Positions 53,313 to 62,846 of a stretch of 64,000 nt of DNA are shown piece by piece. The notes below the pieces were generated by a model, which ran no database searches, was not told the origin of the DNA, and saw nothing but the letters and a program-made list of their open reading frames with translations. Both the position numbers and the translations under genes were made by a program. Positions within the stretch are counted from its first letter, which is position 1. Each line of letters opens with the position of its first letter. Source of the DNA: an uncultured Aquimarina sp. (GTDB lineage Bacteria > Bacteroidota > Bacteroidia > Flavobacteriales > Flavobacteriaceae); contig CANMWA010000011.1 of assembly GCA_947501475.1 (NCBI GenBank), forward strand, positions 62,001 to 126,000. Direction: 5' to 3'.

Positions 53313-54890
53313 CTAATTAAGATGTATAGTATGCTGTTTGGTTTCGGCTATTAAATCATCTATAAACAATAATAGGTCAGAGATATGATAATTGCCTGGA
53401 AAGAAATTACTGTGTATCAGTGTAGCTGGTGTATAATTTATCTTATTAATAATACACCACTCTCTATGCTGATTCAAGACTTGCATCCATTTTTCTTTCA
53501 TCATACTACCTTCTCCAACCTGTTGTTGCCATTTTTCGAAATTTCTATCGGCAAACCATAATTTTAAAGCACTATAAGCAACCGCAGGGCCTTCTTTGCA
53601 GTAAAGATCAGCTATACGCAGACTTATTTTGGTAGCCAAATTTTCTGAATCGTCTGCGACATTAAAAATAAAATGAAGTTGTATATCATCTTTATAATTC
53701 TTCATAATAGCATCATATACTTCAAAAGATTCTACACAAAAACCACATAACGGATTGGTAACAGCTTTGATCGTTAAAGCTGCGTTGGGGTTACCAAAAA
53801 CAATTTGGTTTTTTGAAAAAATATCATCAGAACTAGGAAGATTTTTTTGAGATTTTAAGAAATTAAATATACCATTGCTTCGCTTAAATTTTAAGAAATC
53901 TGTTTGGGTTGTTTTTAATTTTTTTGTATTAGCCAGTAGTGGTTTTATATAATTCCACAAGGCTATGATACCTATTACAATACTAAGAGCCTTAATACCA
54001 AAGATCAGGCTTACCTGTAATGCAATTGTACCAGTAGCCAATAAAAGAAGAAATTGCATGGTTAAAATAGCAGAAATTCCAAGGCATAAAGCACACCATT
54101 TTCTTAAAGAAATTGCTTGATGGTAGATAGAGAATACAACAGCAGCCATAGTTGTAGATGCCACTATCAACTGTAAAGAATGGTTAAAACCAATTATATT
54201 GGTAATTAATGTTGTAGCCGCAAAGAAAATTACCGAAGCATCACTAAGTTTAATAAAATGAAAAAAAGTATTCTTATCTGATTTAATAACATTATTACAA
54301 CTGCTAGTCGTCGAAATTGCATTACAAAACTTAGCCACCGTAGGGTTATGCACACCCAGCTCTTCTTGTAAAATTAAAACACTCATATACAACCCTGCTA
54401 ATGAAAGCAGTGAATACAACCCTGCTACTAATTCATAATTTACAAACTGAATCACAGCAATAAGAATCACAAATAAACCTATAAAAAAAATCGCTTTATA
54501 CTTGGCAAAAAGAGATGGCCTTGCCGAAGTTTCTTCTTTTTCAATTGCAATAATAGTTCCTGTCCATATTGCCATAAAATCATCTTCAGTTTTAATTGAT
54601 TTACCATTATCAGACTTAAACAAGGTTATTTTTTCATTCTTAATTTTGACTAAAACCAATTCGGTATCACCATTTTCTTCGATTAAAGCTAGAAAACTTG
54701 TTGGTAGTTGCCATAATACATCTTTTGGAACATTCGCAACAAGATTATCGACACCAAAATAATCCAATGTGTCTGAAATTGCTCTAATACTTGCCACATC
54801 GGGATGTGATTTTAGTTGAAGGTCTAGAAGGTTTTCTTCAATATGAAAAATATTAGATTCAGACAATAACCTTTGTATTAAACTTTGCAT
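53313..54890 (-). CDS. VKOR-thioredoxin fusion with C39-like N domain
   Basis: 525 aa. Residues 1-120 look like a C39 peptidase fold (LPTSFLALIEENGD, FMAIWTGTIIAIE) without the catalytic Cys and His. Then four or five membrane helices hold a VKOR domain with Cys189/198 and WCALC (266-269). The C-terminal thioredoxin domain has CGFC (382-385). VKOR enzymes pass electrons from new disulfides to quinone. The gene precedes three Cys-rich GG peptides, so a dedicated oxidase is likely; the degenerate C39 domain may bind their leaders (inference). Confidence 0.85.
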   Translation of the reverse strand: MQSLIQRLLSESNIFHIEENLLDLQLKSHPDVASIRAISDTLDYFGVDNLVANVPKDVLWQLPTSFLALIEENGDTELVLVKIKNEKITLFKSDNGKSIKTEDDFMAIWTGTIIAIEKEETSARPSLFAKYKAIFFIGLFVILIAVIQFVNYELVAGLYSLLSLAGLYMSVLILQEELGVHNPTVAKFCNAISTTSSCNNVIKSDKNTFFHFIKLSDASVIFFAATTLITNIIGFNHSLQLIVASTTMAAVVFSIYHQAISLRKWCALCLGISAILTMQFLLLLATGTIALQVSLIFGIKALSIVIGIIALWNYIKPLLANTKKLKTTQTDFLKFKRSNGIFNFLKSQKNLPSSDDIFSKNQIVFGNPNAALTIKAVTNPLCGFCVESFEVYDAIMKNYKDDIQLHFIFNVADDSENLATKISLRIADLYCKEGPAVAYSALKLWFADRNFEKWQQQVGEGSMMKEKWMQVLNQHREWCIINKINYTPATLIHSNFFPGNYHISDLLLFIDDLIAETKQHTIHLN

Positions 54891-54928
54891 ATATAAATCT
54901 ATTTTTTAAGTATTTATAAAATGAAAAA

Positions 54929-54978
54929 GGGGTTATTCTTAATAGATTAGTTCTATTGTTTGTTAAAGAAATAACCCC
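54929..54978 (-). terminator. Terminator between TapB-like and VKOR genes
   Basis: GGGGTTAT (54929-54936) with ATAACCCC (54971-54978), then TTTTT on the minus strand. It suggests that the VKOR gene has its own promoter. Confidence 0.65.
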
Positions 54979-55058
54979 CAATTCTTGAGTAACTACACAT
55001 CACTCGTACTTTTGTGTCATTATTGGTTAACATTAAGAATATCAGCTTATAACTGGTA

Positions 55059-55742
55059 TTACATATCATGTTTAGAAAGCACTGAATAAGCAATCATCTT
55101 GCCGCTTTTATTATAATTTTCGGATTTAACGGTACCTAAACCTTTAGTTATCCATTGTGCTACACCAAATTCTGTAGAAACAATTGTTTTTATCTTCATT
55201 TTATAGGTGACCTTATAACAATCAAAGCTTCCTGCTGGGGTGGTTATTTTTTCCTTACCGACTACTTTCCTGTCTGTAATATCCATTTTAACATTAATTG
55301 GAAAACCTTGATCTCCTTTTACTTGAATATGGCCATTTTTTAGATTCATTCCTGTAGAAAGGGTAGCTGGCCACTCTAATTCTTCTCCAGTAACAGTTAA
55401 TTTCATATTTCCGAAAGCTTTCAAAGATTCTTCTGGAATAAACTGTTCCATATCAAAATATGTCATACCGTTTTTGCATCGCGCAACAAAATCACCATCA
55501 CGTGTCTGTTTTCCTTTTTTATTGGTTATTATCATATTCACAACTGCTTCGTATCCATCATTTTGCGAAGTATGATTTTTAATTAAATATTTTACTGTTC
55601 CTGTTTTGCTTCCTTTTTTATTATACGTTTCTAACTCCCATTTTGATCCCTCTTTAAATTCATAAAAGGTATTACACTGTGCTAGTGCGCTTGTTATAAC
55701 TAAAAAATTAAAAATGATTAGTATGCTTATGGTTTTTTTCAT
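55059..55742 (-). CDS. TapB/DUF3108-like secreted protein
   Basis: 227 aa with a signal peptide (SALAQ). Beta-rich, with EGSKWELETYNKKGSKTGT and the segment TTPAGSFDCYKVTYKMK, followed by VAQWITKGLGTVKSENYNKSG, which fits the DUF3108/TapB-type fold. The family is periplasmic, function unclear. It is 37 bp after the OmpA gene. No clear link with the peptides downstream because a terminator lies between. Confidence 0.65.
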   Translation of the reverse strand: MKKTISILIIFNFLVITSALAQCNTFYEFKEGSKWELETYNKKGSKTGTVKYLIKNHTSQNDGYEAVVNMIITNKKGKQTRDGDFVARCKNGMTYFDMEQFIPEESLKAFGNMKLTVTGEELEWPATLSTGMNLKNGHIQVKGDQGFPINVKMDITDRKVVGKEKITTPAGSFDCYKVTYKMKIKTIVSTEFGVAQWITKGLGTVKSENYNKSGKMIAYSVLSKHDM

Positions 55743-55779
55743 TGGGTTTTAAGTTTAATTTATATTGTAACTAACAGTT

Positions 55780-57045
55780 TTATTGAACTCTTACGAATTC
55801 GACTCTTCTATTATTAGCTTTTTCTTCTACTGTGATATTATTATTTAATGGTTTACTTTCTCCTTCACCATCAGCAAATAATCTATCTGTATTGATTCCT
55901 TGTTTTACTAATTCTATTTTTACTGCCTCTGCACGTTCTTTTGAAAGCTTAAGATTAAGATTAGAATCACCATCACTATCGGTGTGACCAATAATGTTGA
56001 ATTTCCAATCTGGATTCTCTTGCATAAGGATCTTTAGTTTTGAGATAACTCCAGCTGATTGAGGTTTTAATATAGCCTTACCACTATCAAAAAGGATTCC
56101 ATGGGTCGCATATTTTCCATCTGCAATAATTCGTTTATAGAGAGAGCCGCCCCCTTCTGCTATTTTTATATTTTTAATAGCAGAAATTCTTTTACTACCA
56201 CTTTCACCATTTCCCACACTGCCCATTCCTATTGAAAAAGCGCCTGGTTTAATAGACAATCTCGGAATATTCAATATGCGCTTGTCATTTATATATATTT
56301 TAACTTTTCCTTTGTGATAAGACATCGAAATATGGTTCCAACCTGTAGTTTGATCAATAGCTGTGCGCTCAATTTTTATATTTGTTCCTTGAATACTTCC
56401 GCCAACATACCCCCTTGCCAACTCCATATTTATTGTAATAGCAGAATATTGTTGTTGATTCAAAGAAAAAAACAGGTAATAAGAATTCCATCCAGTAGTA
56501 TTTTCAGATACTTTATCGACAAATAGATCAAACTCTATCGTAAATTCATCAGGTAAGTAAACATTTTTGTTAAATAATGGTAGTATGTTACTATTATGGT
56601 CATTAGTTACCATAATGACCTTTTGATTGTTCAAGTTAGCTATTTCAAAACCTCCACCTTTAAGATCCCAACGCGAGGGGAACTCGCCTATTTCTTCATT
56701 TTTTAAATCATCATAAAAAATAATTTTTTCTCCGGGAATGAACTTATAATTTCGCCATACAGTAACTTCTTTTTTGTCTTTATTAGGATTTGACCCTACT
56801 GAAGTTGGTTTTTTTCCTATTATAGGTCCTTTTGAAGTGTTTCTTCTATTTTTTTTCTTCTTTTTACTCTTCTTTCCTTCTAGGATATCATCTGTTTCCT
56901 TTTCAATTTTTTGAGTTACTTTTTGTTCTACTTTTTGTTCTACTTTTTCTTCAGCTCTTTTCTTTAACCTTTCGAATAATTGTGCTTCTACAGATTGTAT
57001 AGTTGAAAAAAAGAGTAACCCTTTAATAATATATATGTATTTCAT
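55780..57045 (-). CDS. OmpA-family protein with coiled-coil and LamG-like region
   Basis: 421 aa. After the signal peptide comes a highly charged helix with EKVEQKVEQKVTQKIEKE and a KKKKK-rich stretch (about 25-75). The middle (about 100-300) resembles a concanavalin/LamG-type sandwich. The C-terminal OmpA domain (about 310-421) has FNIIGHTDSDGDSNLNLKLS and NNRRVEFVRV and binds peptidoglycan. It is probably an outer-membrane-linked anchor. It lies 45 bp after the T9SS beta-helix gene. Confidence 0.85.
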   Translation of the reverse strand: MKYIYIIKGLLFFSTIQSVEAQLFERLKKRAEEKVEQKVEQKVTQKIEKETDDILEGKKSKKKKKNRRNTSKGPIIGKKPTSVGSNPNKDKKEVTVWRNYKFIPGEKIIFYDDLKNEEIGEFPSRWDLKGGGFEIANLNNQKVIMVTNDHNSNILPLFNKNVYLPDEFTIEFDLFVDKVSENTTGWNSYYLFFSLNQQQYSAITINMELARGYVGGSIQGTNIKIERTAIDQTTGWNHISMSYHKGKVKIYINDKRILNIPRLSIKPGAFSIGMGSVGNGESGSKRISAIKNIKIAEGGGSLYKRIIADGKYATHGILFDSGKAILKPQSAGVISKLKILMQENPDWKFNIIGHTDSDGDSNLNLKLSKERAEAVKIELVKQGINTDRLFADGEGESKPLNNNITVEEKANNRRVEFVRVQ

Positions 57046-57090
57046 TGCTTTTGTATTAAGTGAAGTGTGTGATAGTCAAACATTATGATT

Positions 57091-59157
57091 TTAATTATAT
57101 ATTATGATCTTTTCTGAAAATTTTATAGACTTACTTTTAAGCTGAAGTATATAGATTCCATTAGCCAAATTGGATAATCCATCAACACTATAATTTTCTC
57201 CTTCATCTATATCATTCATTTCAAAAGATGAGATAGATTTTCCTAAAAGGTTATATAGATTTACAGATACGAATCCAGCAATACTTTCTGAAAAATAAAT
57301 CGTAAAATCATCATTAACTGGGTTAGGATATACAGTAAGTAAAGTATCATTACTTGTTACTAGTTCTGGTTGTTCTGTGGTATCAGGCTCTTCTGGCTCT
57401 TCGGGTTCCTCTGGTTCTTCTGGTTCACCATCGGTATCAGGTGATGCGCCATATTCAAATGCACCAATATCATAAGTGAGATTTACCCTGCTATTATTAG
57501 AGTAATCCATTAAAACAGAACTTAAAGTTGTTCCCGCATCTATTGGAGCAGATCCATCTTGCAATTGAAAATCTTGTGCATTTTGTGGTGCTGAGGATAC
57601 AAATACATTCTCATTAATAATTAAATTATGATCATCAATTAAATCATCCGGAATTTGTATTGGTTCTATTAAGGCTATATTTCCAGTACTGGCTTCTTGA
57701 TTAACCAATAAATTATTTTGAGATATGACATCTTTAGTGGTATTAGCTCTTTCTATACTAATTAACCTCCCTGAAGTCGAACCATCTAACACAAAAGTAT
57801 TATTAACAATATGTATCCTTTCTGTTACAGGAAGCGTTGTTGGATTGGTAGCTCTTTGATCCAGGCTAACACCCATAAAAAATGAAGCATTTTTATTATG
57901 AAAGATATTATTTCGTACAGTTACATCTACAGCAGAAATATATAAGCTTGTTTTCTCTGGTTCTCCTCCATCATGATAAAAATAATTGCGTTCTACTATA
58001 ATATCTTTAATAAACTCATCAGATATTGCATTTTGTGGAGCTATAGCCAAGTCTGCACTTTGTAATTGAGCACTAATCTCATTATCTGAGATTATTACCT
58101 GCCTCGTAACTTCTCTCACATCCAAACAATCCTCACCTACTTCGTAGCATCGCCCATGAAACTTTAATGCATGTTTTGTAACTGCCGGATCCTTTAGGAT
58201 ATTATTATTAATTACTCCTTGAACTGCATAAGGTATTCTTGTTGTATGTTCTGCGTTAAATACATTTTCAACAATATTTCCTTGCATAACAATTTGTTCC
58301 CCTCCTATGTAAATACCGCCTCCTCCGGATCCATAAAAGTCTCTTAAATGGCTATTTACTATAAAAAAATGATCTCCCGATCCTCCTGTAACCCCAACCT
58401 GAAATCCATGAATGTGCATATTATAAACCAAATGATCATGTCTGGATACTATCCCTAATCCTGATTGAGATCCTTCAAATTCAAGATCCATAATGCGCCA
58501 TCCAGGTCCAGCTGCCCAAAAATAAGCTCCATTTGAACCATTGATGCAATTTATTTTTGGTCTATCTCCCGTACCAAAAGCTCCCAAAATCCCTGGGCCA
58601 TCTGCTCGTGTTTCAAATGTCTCTGGACTATCTGAGTTCCACACCTCTCCTCGTCGTAACAAGACTCTAGTACCACTTACTAATTCGGCACTTATATTTC
58701 TGGTGCTACTTGTGGTAATTTGTTTAGCCCCAGAGGGGCAATCTGTAAAATCTCCTGTCGTAGAAACACATACAGTCTTTTCTCCCGAAAAAACTGTATG
58801 TGGATCAGTAACAATAATAGTGGTTGTTTGTGTTGCCTGATTGCCATTGATATTTGTAACTGTTAATGTTACCGTATATGTACCTGGCTGTGTATATACA
58901 TGTGCCGCCACTGCGCCTACTCCTGTATTTGTTTTTTTCCCGGTACTTTTCCAAGTAGTATTAGGATTATCTCCAAAGTCCCATTGATAGTCAAGTTCAT
59001 GAAAAGGATTATCAGTAACTACGCTTGTAGTACTGGTTGCATCAAAAAACACTCCTAGAGGAGCAACTCCGCTTGATTTTGAAGCTACAATGTTAATTGT
59101 CTGTCCAAAAGAATAAAATGCGGATAACATCAATAAAACAGATACTAGGTTTTTCAT
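57091..59157 (-). CDS. PKD and beta-helix protein with T9SS sorting domain
   Basis: 688 aa. Signal peptide (SFGQT), a PKD domain (about 20-115: LDYQWDFGDNP, PGTYTVTLTVTN), then a right-handed parallel beta-helix region (about 200-520) with repeated INN/VQG-type turns. A low-complexity EPEEP run joins it to a C-terminal T9SS sorting domain (VYPNPVNDDFTIYF to KFSEKIIIYN). It should be exposed on the cell surface. A polysaccharide-active or binding role is possible, but no catalytic residues were identified. Confidence 0.85.
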   Translation of the reverse strand: MKNLVSVLLMLSAFYSFGQTINIVASKSSGVAPLGVFFDATSTTSVVTDNPFHELDYQWDFGDNPNTTWKSTGKKTNTGVGAVAAHVYTQPGTYTVTLTVTNINGNQATQTTTIIVTDPHTVFSGEKTVCVSTTGDFTDCPSGAKQITTSSTRNISAELVSGTRVLLRRGEVWNSDSPETFETRADGPGILGAFGTGDRPKINCINGSNGAYFWAAGPGWRIMDLEFEGSQSGLGIVSRHDHLVYNMHIHGFQVGVTGGSGDHFFIVNSHLRDFYGSGGGGIYIGGEQIVMQGNIVENVFNAEHTTRIPYAVQGVINNNILKDPAVTKHALKFHGRCYEVGEDCLDVREVTRQVIISDNEISAQLQSADLAIAPQNAISDEFIKDIIVERNYFYHDGGEPEKTSLYISAVDVTVRNNIFHNKNASFFMGVSLDQRATNPTTLPVTERIHIVNNTFVLDGSTSGRLISIERANTTKDVISQNNLLVNQEASTGNIALIEPIQIPDDLIDDHNLIINENVFVSSAPQNAQDFQLQDGSAPIDAGTTLSSVLMDYSNNSRVNLTYDIGAFEYGASPDTDGEPEEPEEPEEPEEPDTTEQPELVTSNDTLLTVYPNPVNDDFTIYFSESIAGFVSVNLYNLLGKSISSFEMNDIDEGENYSVDGLSNLANGIYILQLKSKSIKFSEKIIIYN

Positions 59158-59513
59158 AATAAGAGCTTTTTAAATAAGACAATATTCATCAAACAAATAT
59201 TCTCTTGATTTGATTTGTAAGTATCATTTAAACGCTTCATTAATATTTATCCCTACCATGTTTGTTATAATTATTTTTATAAATGTTATAATTAGCAAAA
59301 AGACTGTAACATAACTGATATTCTTTATCTTACCTCTAAGGCTCTTGACAAAAGTCAAGAAAAAAACTCCTAAGTTCATCCCAAAATTTATATCAGGTAA
59401 GACTCATTTTATAATGATCTATATATCTATCAAATTGAGTAGTTTCTTAATAACTAGAATTACTCTCATTAAGAATAAATTATCTATTTTGCATAAAAAA
59501 TCAATCAACCATT
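59158..59513. other. Divergent intergenic region
   Basis: 356 bp, AT-rich, between the T9SS gene and the LytTR regulator. It holds the promoters of both. A short ORF reading into the regulator looks like noise. No other feature seen. Confidence 0.5.
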
Positions 59514-60263
59514 ATGATAAAAGCTATAATTGTAGATGATGAGCAATTATCAATAGACACATTACAATGGGAATTAAAAACTCATTGCTCTAACGTAAAT
59601 GTTATTTTTTCTACAAATAATCCTAAAAGTGCAATCGACGTAATTGATACGATGAAACCAGATGTATTGTTTTTGGATGTTGAAATGCCAGAGTTAGATG
59701 GTTTTCAGCTTCTTAACAGTTTAGAGTTTAGGGATTTTGATCTAATATTTACTACAGCATACGATAATTATGCTATCAAAGCTCTTAAAATGAATGCTAT
59801 TGATTATCTCTTAAAACCCATTGAAAAAGAAGATTTACTATCCTCTATAAAGAAAGTAATGCTAAACAAAGAAAATAAATCTTTGGGAGATAACTTAAAA
59901 ACTTACATCCAAGATAGCTTACAACACATTGATCATAAAAGTGTTAAAATAGCTTTGCCAATGGAGAAGAAAATTGTATTAGTAGATCAAAAAGAAATCA
60001 TGTATTGTGAATCTAACGGAAGCTATACTAATGTTTTTATGGAAAACAACACCTCGCATATTGTTTCCAAAAACTTAAAACAATTAATGCTCCAATTGGA
60101 TCAGAACAGGTTTATAAGAATTCATCAATCTTTTATTATAAATATTGATTCTATTGGTGAATATCATAGAGGGGATGGTGGTGAAATAGTATTAAAAAAT
60201 GGAAAAAACCTACCTGTGTCAAGAAATAAAAAACAAGAGTTACTTAAAAATATTTTGAAATAA
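59514..60263 (+). CDS. LytTR-family response regulator
   Basis: 249 aa. Receiver domain with phospho-acceptor D55 (VLFLDVEMPELDG) and conserved TTAYDNYAIKAL. The LytTR DNA-binding domain occupies about 140-249 (KEIMYCESNGSYTNVFM, FIRIHQSFIINIDSI, GGEIVLKNGKNLPVSR). It is paired with the kinase gene 8 bp downstream. Confidence 0.95.
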   Translation: MIKAIIVDDEQLSIDTLQWELKTHCSNVNVIFSTNNPKSAIDVIDTMKPDVLFLDVEMPELDGFQLLNSLEFRDFDLIFTTAYDNYAIKALKMNAIDYLLKPIEKEDLLSSIKKVMLNKENKSLGDNLKTYIQDSLQHIDHKSVKIALPMEKKIVLVDQKEIMYCESNGSYTNVFMENNTSHIVSKNLKQLMLQLDQNRFIRIHQSFIINIDSIGEYHRGDGGEIVLKNGKNLPVSRNKKQELLKNILK

Positions 60264-60271
60264 ATTATATT

Positions 60272-61753
60272 TTGGAAAACGGCCCTGAAATATTTCTTGA
60301 ATTATATTTTGGATGGACACTGGGTGCTATCTTTATATTATCATTTATTACTTTTTTTATTTACTTAAAAGTAAGAGAGTCTAGTTTTTTATACTACTCA
60401 ATTTATACTCTATTTTTAAACCTTTACATAGGTCTTAAAGCTTTTATGCATTATAATATTGATGATGCAGATTTTCATAACTCTAGCATATTAGTAGCTG
60501 TTAATTGGTCTCTTCAATTTATTTATTATTTGTTCTATGTGCAATTCATTAGAGCTTTTTTTAATTTTAAGATAAACGCTCCCAAATTTGATGTTTTCAT
60601 TAAATACTTTATGTGGGCAATGGCTACTGCTTGTACCGTTTTTGTCTTTATAATCCATTTTATAGTATCAAAAAATGTAGCAGATACATATCAGATTTAT
60701 TTACAGTTTATAGTCTATTTTTATATTCCACTTTTTGTAATTTTTGGAGTCTATGGATTGTATAAGGCGTCTAAATTAAACATCTTAGGTAAAAATTATA
60801 TAATAGTGGGATCTACAATTTATGTTTCATCTGCAATTATATCTACCTATTTTTCGGTAACCGAAGAATTGTACGCTCCACTTAGAATATTTATGATAGG
60901 AGTAGTAATAGAGTTTGTGTTTTTTGCGATTGCTTTAGGGATGAAAGTATATCAAGTTTTTATACAAAAAAATGAGTATCATCAAAAACTTATAGTACAA
61001 TTAGAAGAAAACAAAAGACTTATAGAGTATAATAACGAAATCCTAACAAACAAAATTGAATTATACACAAAAAAAGAAATTGAATTAGAATTTAAAAATA
61101 AAATAAACAAACTAAAATCCAAGGTATTTAGAAGTCAGGTAAACTCGCACTTTATTTTTAATATCCTAAACTCTATAAAAGGTAGTATTGTCAATAATAA
61201 TAAAGAAAATGCTATAGATTATCTGAACAAATTTTCTAAACTAATACGTAATATTTTAAATCACTCTCTTGAAGAATCTGTTACATTAGAAAAAGAAATA
61301 GAGATAACTAAGCTTTACGTTTTATTAGAAAACTTAAGATTTGAAAATCAAATCGATTTTAATCTGAAAGTTGATAAAAATATTTTATCGACAAATAGTA
61401 TAAAAATACCCCCTTTTGTGATACAACCATTTGTCGAGAATGCCATTTGGCATGGTTTAGCAAATAAAATGGGTAAAAAAACACTCAAAATTACTATTAA
61501 CAAGCTGCAAGACGAATTAGAGATTATAATTAAAGACAATGGAATTGGGTTATTAAAATCTATGGAAATTCAAAAAAACAAAATTATAAAACATAAATCT
61601 ATTGGTATCGACATTACAAAAGAACGTTTAAACATCTTTGCCCAAAGTAGCACTAAAGGTTATAGTCTAATTTTTGAAAACATAGGACCTAAGAATAATT
61701 CAAAAGGAACTAAGGTGATTATCAATTTGCCACTTAAAACTATTGAGAGTTAA
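60272..61753 (+). CDS. LytS-type sensor histidine kinase
   Basis: 493 aa from a TTG codon 8 bp after the regulator stop. The next ATG would remove the first membrane helix, so TTG is preferred. Seven membrane helices (about 12-230) of the 7TMR-DISM type, a coiled coil (about 235-285), then the His_kinase domain with phospho-His in SQVNSHFIFNILNSIKG, and a HATPase domain (FVENAIWHGLANK, DNGIGL). The membrane part may detect a ligand. It forms a two-component system with the LytTR regulator. Confidence 0.9.
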   Translation: MENGPEIFLELYFGWTLGAIFILSFITFFIYLKVRESSFLYYSIYTLFLNLYIGLKAFMHYNIDDADFHNSSILVAVNWSLQFIYYLFYVQFIRAFFNFKINAPKFDVFIKYFMWAMATACTVFVFIIHFIVSKNVADTYQIYLQFIVYFYIPLFVIFGVYGLYKASKLNILGKNYIIVGSTIYVSSAIISTYFSVTEELYAPLRIFMIGVVIEFVFFAIALGMKVYQVFIQKNEYHQKLIVQLEENKRLIEYNNEILTNKIELYTKKEIELEFKNKINKLKSKVFRSQVNSHFIFNILNSIKGSIVNNNKENAIDYLNKFSKLIRNILNHSLEESVTLEKEIEITKLYVLLENLRFENQIDFNLKVDKNILSTNSIKIPPFVIQPFVENAIWHGLANKMGKKTLKITINKLQDELEIIIKDNGIGLLKSMEIQKNKIIKHKSIGIDITKERLNIFAQSSTKGYSLIFENIGPKNNSKGTKVIINLPLKTIES

Positions 61754-61977
61754 ATACAAGCTTATCCAAGCCTATTTTTTTTCCTATCATTTTTCGAAAA
61801 CTCATAAATAAGCACTCGATTACAGGAATTAATTATGAATTATTTCACATAATTACATATTTTTTGTGACGTTTTTTCCTACCAATATTGCATTTAAATA
61901 GTATTACGTCTGTTTTTTTTGTATATTACGGATCAAAACCAACTTAAATAATATTAATCCCCATAAAAAATTAACAA

Positions 61978-62724
61978 ATGAAACTTCTTAAAGCCCCCTA
62001 TTTTATTGTAGCATTTCTGCTATTCAATACTTCCTATGCTCAAGAAAAAGTCGATCATTCTGCTTGGGATCAAATTTTGATTCTTAATGTATTAGACAAT
62101 GGAATGGTAGACTACGAAGGTGTTACCAGAGATGTGTCTGTATTTTATGAGTATTTTAGGTATCTCTGCAAGATATCGCCCCAAGACAACTGGAGTAATG
62201 AAGAAAAATTAGCGTACTGGCTTAATGTTTATAATGCCACAGCAATGAAAATGATCATTGACGAATATCCTATCACATCTATAAATGATATTGAAAACCC
62301 CTGGAAACGTAAAGCATTTAAAACTCAAGGTGTTCGATATAGCTTAGATGATATTGAGCATAGTATTTTAAGAAAGTTTGATGATCCAAGAATTCATTTT
62401 TTACTTAACTGTGGATCCTTGTCATCACCAAGATTATGGAACAGAGCCTATACAAGTATGAATATTCTTGATGCTCTTGATGATAGAACAAAAGAATTTA
62501 TTAACGATCCACAAAGAAATCAGATTACCTCAAGTATGGTCAAAATTTCACAATTATTTGAATGGTACAAAGATGATTTTGAAAGTAATAATATTAGTGT
62601 AGTCGATTTTATTAATCAATATGCTACTGTCAAAATAAAAAAAATTCCTAGGAATGCATATATTACTTATGATTGGAGTTTAAATAAAAAAGATGAACAA
62701 ACCCCTATTACGAGTAACAATTAG
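61978..62724 (+). CDS. DUF547 secreted protein
   Basis: 248 aa with a signal peptide (NTSYAQEK). The DUF547 core has KLAYWLNVYNATAMKMII, then IHFLLNCGSLSSPRLWNRAY. The family has an unknown activity but resembles a thiol-peptidase fold; the Cys in LLNCGS is conserved here. Single gene, with a shared terminator after it. Confidence 0.88.
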   Translation: MKLLKAPYFIVAFLLFNTSYAQEKVDHSAWDQILILNVLDNGMVDYEGVTRDVSVFYEYFRYLCKISPQDNWSNEEKLAYWLNVYNATAMKMIIDEYPITSINDIENPWKRKAFKTQGVRYSLDDIEHSILRKFDDPRIHFLLNCGSLSSPRLWNRAYTSMNILDALDDRTKEFINDPQRNQITSSMVKISQLFEWYKDDFESNNISVVDFINQYATVKIKKIPRNAYITYDWSLNKKDEQTPITSNN

Positions 62725-62805
62725 ATCTTTTTGCTTATATCTCTAGTGAATAAACGTGATATAGCTTCAACATAAAGCACAATAAATTGGATACATAAGA
62801 TAGTC

Positions 62806-62842
62806 AACCCCCTAAATGAGTTAATAATTCATTTAAGGGGTT
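62806..62842. terminator. Bidirectional terminator
   Basis: AACCCC.TAAATGA (62806-62819) pairs with TCATTTA.GGGGTT (62829-62842), T-rich on both sides. It serves the DUF547 gene and the convergent OYE gene. Confidence 0.85.
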
Positions 62843-62846
62843 TGTT

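Noticed and set aside
59345..59539. Short gene before the LytTR regulator
   Set aside because: AT-rich, low-complexity translation overlapping the regulator start; no motif or signal.
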